Below are positions 6,417 through 7,525 of a stretch of 7,525 nucleotides of DNA, piece by piece. The stretch is from an uncultured Alistipes sp. (GTDB lineage Bacteria > Bacteroidota > Bacteroidia > Bacteroidales > Rikenellaceae). The position numbers and the translations under genes were made by a program. Position 1 is the first letter of the stretch, and each line of letters starts with the position of its first letter. Location: the NCBI GenBank assembly GCA_947174295.1, contig CAMWIG010000096.1, positions 1-7,525 of the forward strand. The letters are read 5' to 3'. The notes beneath the pieces are model-generated. The model was given only the letters and a program-made list of their open reading frames with translations. It was not told the origin of the DNA and did not search any database.

Positions 6417-7409
6417 ATGGTATCTTACAAAGATCTGGGTCTTGTGAACACCCGCGAGATGTTCGCCAAGGCAATCGAGGGAGGTTATGCCATCCCCGCA
6501 TTCAACTTCAACAACATGGAGCAGATGCAGGCCATCATTCAGGCTTGCGTCGAGTCTTCGTCGCCCGTAATCCTTCAAGTGTCGGCCGGTGCGCGCAAGT
6601 ACGCCAACCAGACCCTGCTCCGCTACATGGCACAGGGAGCCGTAGAGTATGCCAAGGAGCTCGGCAAGAACATCCCCATCGTTCTGCACCTCGACCACGG
6701 CAACTCGTTCGAGCTCTGCAAGAGCTGCATCGACATGGGCTTCTCGTCGGTGATGATCGACGGTTCGGCTCTTCCCTACGATGAGAACGTGGCTCTCACG
6801 AAGCAGGTCGTCGAGTACGCTCACCAGCACGACGTGACAGTAGAGGGCGAGCTCGGCGTTCTGGCAGGTGTCGAGGACGAGGTGGCTTCCGAGGTTGCTC
6901 ACTACACCCAGCCCGAGGACGTGGAGGACTTCGTGAAGAAGACCGGCGTGGATTCGCTCGCCATCTCCATCGGCACGTCGCACGGCGCCAACAAGTTCAA
7001 GCCCGAGCAGTGCACCCGCAACGAGGAGGGTATTCTCGTTCCGCCCGAACTTCGTTTCGACATTCTCGAAGAGATCGAGAAGCGCATCCCCGGCTTCCCC
7101 ATCGTGCTTCACGGTTCGTCGTCGGTGCCTCAGGAGTACGTTAAGATTATCAACACCCACGGCGGTGCGCTGAAAGACGCCGTAGGTATTCCCGAGGATC
7201 AGCTCCGCAAGGCTGCCAAGAGCGCCGTATGCAAAATCAACATCGACTCCGACGGCCGTCTGGCCATGACCGCCGCCGTGCGCAAGGTGTTCGTCGATTC
7301 GCCCGCCGAGTTCGACCCCCGCAAGTATCTGGGTCCGGCTCGCGAGGAGTTGAAGAAGCTCTACATCCACAAGTGCGAGAACGTCCTCGGCTCGGCCGGC
7401 AAGGCTTAG
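6417..7409 (+). CDS. fba: Class II fructose-1,6-bisphosphate aldolase
   Basis: This 330-aa zinc-dependent cytosolic aldolase cleaves fructose-1,6-bisphosphate to dihydroxyacetone phosphate and glyceraldehyde-3-phosphate, and catalyses the reverse in gluconeogenesis. The first family signature is IVLHLDHG (catalytic Asp93 and zinc ligand His94). The second is VEGELGVLAGVEDE (143-156). His189 in GTSHGA and His232 in VLHGSSSVP are the other expected zinc ligands. NINIDSDGR-like substrate-site residues appear as CKINIDSDGRLAMT (272-285). The C-terminus, EFDPRKYLGPARE...VLGSAGKA, is the form I know from Bacteroides class II aldolases, which rules out the tagatose-bisphosphate enzymes as first choice. 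Length is normal. The ATG at 6417 gives MVSYKDLGLVNTREMF, the expected N-terminus. It is monocistronic: divergent from fumarase and closed by a strong terminator 26 nt after the stop. Confidence 0.97.
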   Translation: MVSYKDLGLVNTREMFAKAIEGGYAIPAFNFNNMEQMQAIIQACVESSSPVILQVSAGARKYANQTLLRYMAQGAVEYAKELGKNIPIVLHLDHGNSFELCKSCIDMGFSSVMIDGSALPYDENVALTKQVVEYAHQHDVTVEGELGVLAGVEDEVASEVAHYTQPEDVEDFVKKTGVDSLAISIGTSHGANKFKPEQCTRNEEGILVPPELRFDILEEIEKRIPGFPIVLHGSSSVPQEYVKIINTHGGALKDAVGIPEDQLRKAAKSAVCKINIDSDGRLAMTAAVRKVFVDSPAEFDPRKYLGPAREELKKLYIHKCENVLGSAGKA

Positions 7410-7434
7410 TCCCGGGAGGTAGCTATAACACGCG

Positions 7435-7471
7435 AAAATGGCGCGTCTCAAAGCGAGTCGCGCCATTTTTT
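7435..7471 (+). terminator. Rho-independent terminator after fba
   Basis: An 11-bp stem (7435-7445 with 7459-7469) is extended past one T-T mismatch by 3 further pairs (7447-7449 with 7455-7457), closing a 5-nt loop. It ends in a six-T run at 7466-7471. It starts 26 nt after the aldolase stop. The remaining 54 nt of the window show nothing identifiable. Confidence 0.9.
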
Positions 7472-7525
7472 CGTACCGGAGCGGCAGCCCTATCGCGGCC
7501 CGGCTCCCGATTATCGCTTCGCAGC

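Noticed and set aside
6333..7466. 377-codon open frame on the minus strand opposite the aldolase
   Set aside because: It is antisense to a gene with all aldolase active-site residues, and it would start inside the terminator. It is a shadow frame.

Overview
The window looks like chromosomal DNA from a fairly GC-rich member of the Bacteroidetes. An Alistipes-like (Rikenellaceae) gut anaerobe is my best guess. The reasons are BatD and BatE proteins, a Bacteroidetes-style class II aldolase and RecR, promoters of the TAnnTTTG type, no Shine-Dalgarno sequences in front of the genes, and GC-rich coding DNA set between AT-rich intergenic regions. The genus is inferred from remembered family sequences; no database search was run.

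Layout from left to right. The window opens inside the 3' end of secA (+), ending in the zinc-binding SEC-C tail. Next comes an AT-rich array of 7-bp AATTnnn units in two inverted blocks (about 364-487). It runs from the secA stop codon almost to the start of a dCMP deaminase gene (+, 495-926). A 19-bp-stem bidirectional terminator (943-986) separates that gene from a convergent minus-strand cluster. Read from its own 5' end, the cluster is batD (2510-4366), batE (1673-2503) and recR (1063-1659), with gaps of only 6 and 13 bp, so it is very probably one operon. A 36-nt perfect palindrome (4443-4478) divides it from an upstream minus-strand gene for an oxygen-sensitive class I fumarate hydratase (4495-6105). 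A 311-bp divergent intergenic region (6106-6416) holds a good Bacteroidetes promoter for fumarase, a short GC-rich island and a probable promoter for the class II fructose-bisphosphate aldolase gene (+, 6417-7409). A rho-independent terminator follows the aldolase gene.

Functionally the genes are housekeeping: protein export (SecA), dTMP precursor supply (dCMP deaminase), recombination repair (RecR), envelope or aerotolerance functions (BatD, BatE), the fumarate/malate step that feeds succinate formation, and glycolysis/gluconeogenesis (aldolase). I found no mobile element with a transposase, no CRISPR array, no tRNA or rRNA, and no defence or biosynthetic cluster. The least explained item is the heptad array between secA and the deaminase gene. 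A secondary point is that batD-batE appear without batA/B/C next to them and are joined to recR instead.
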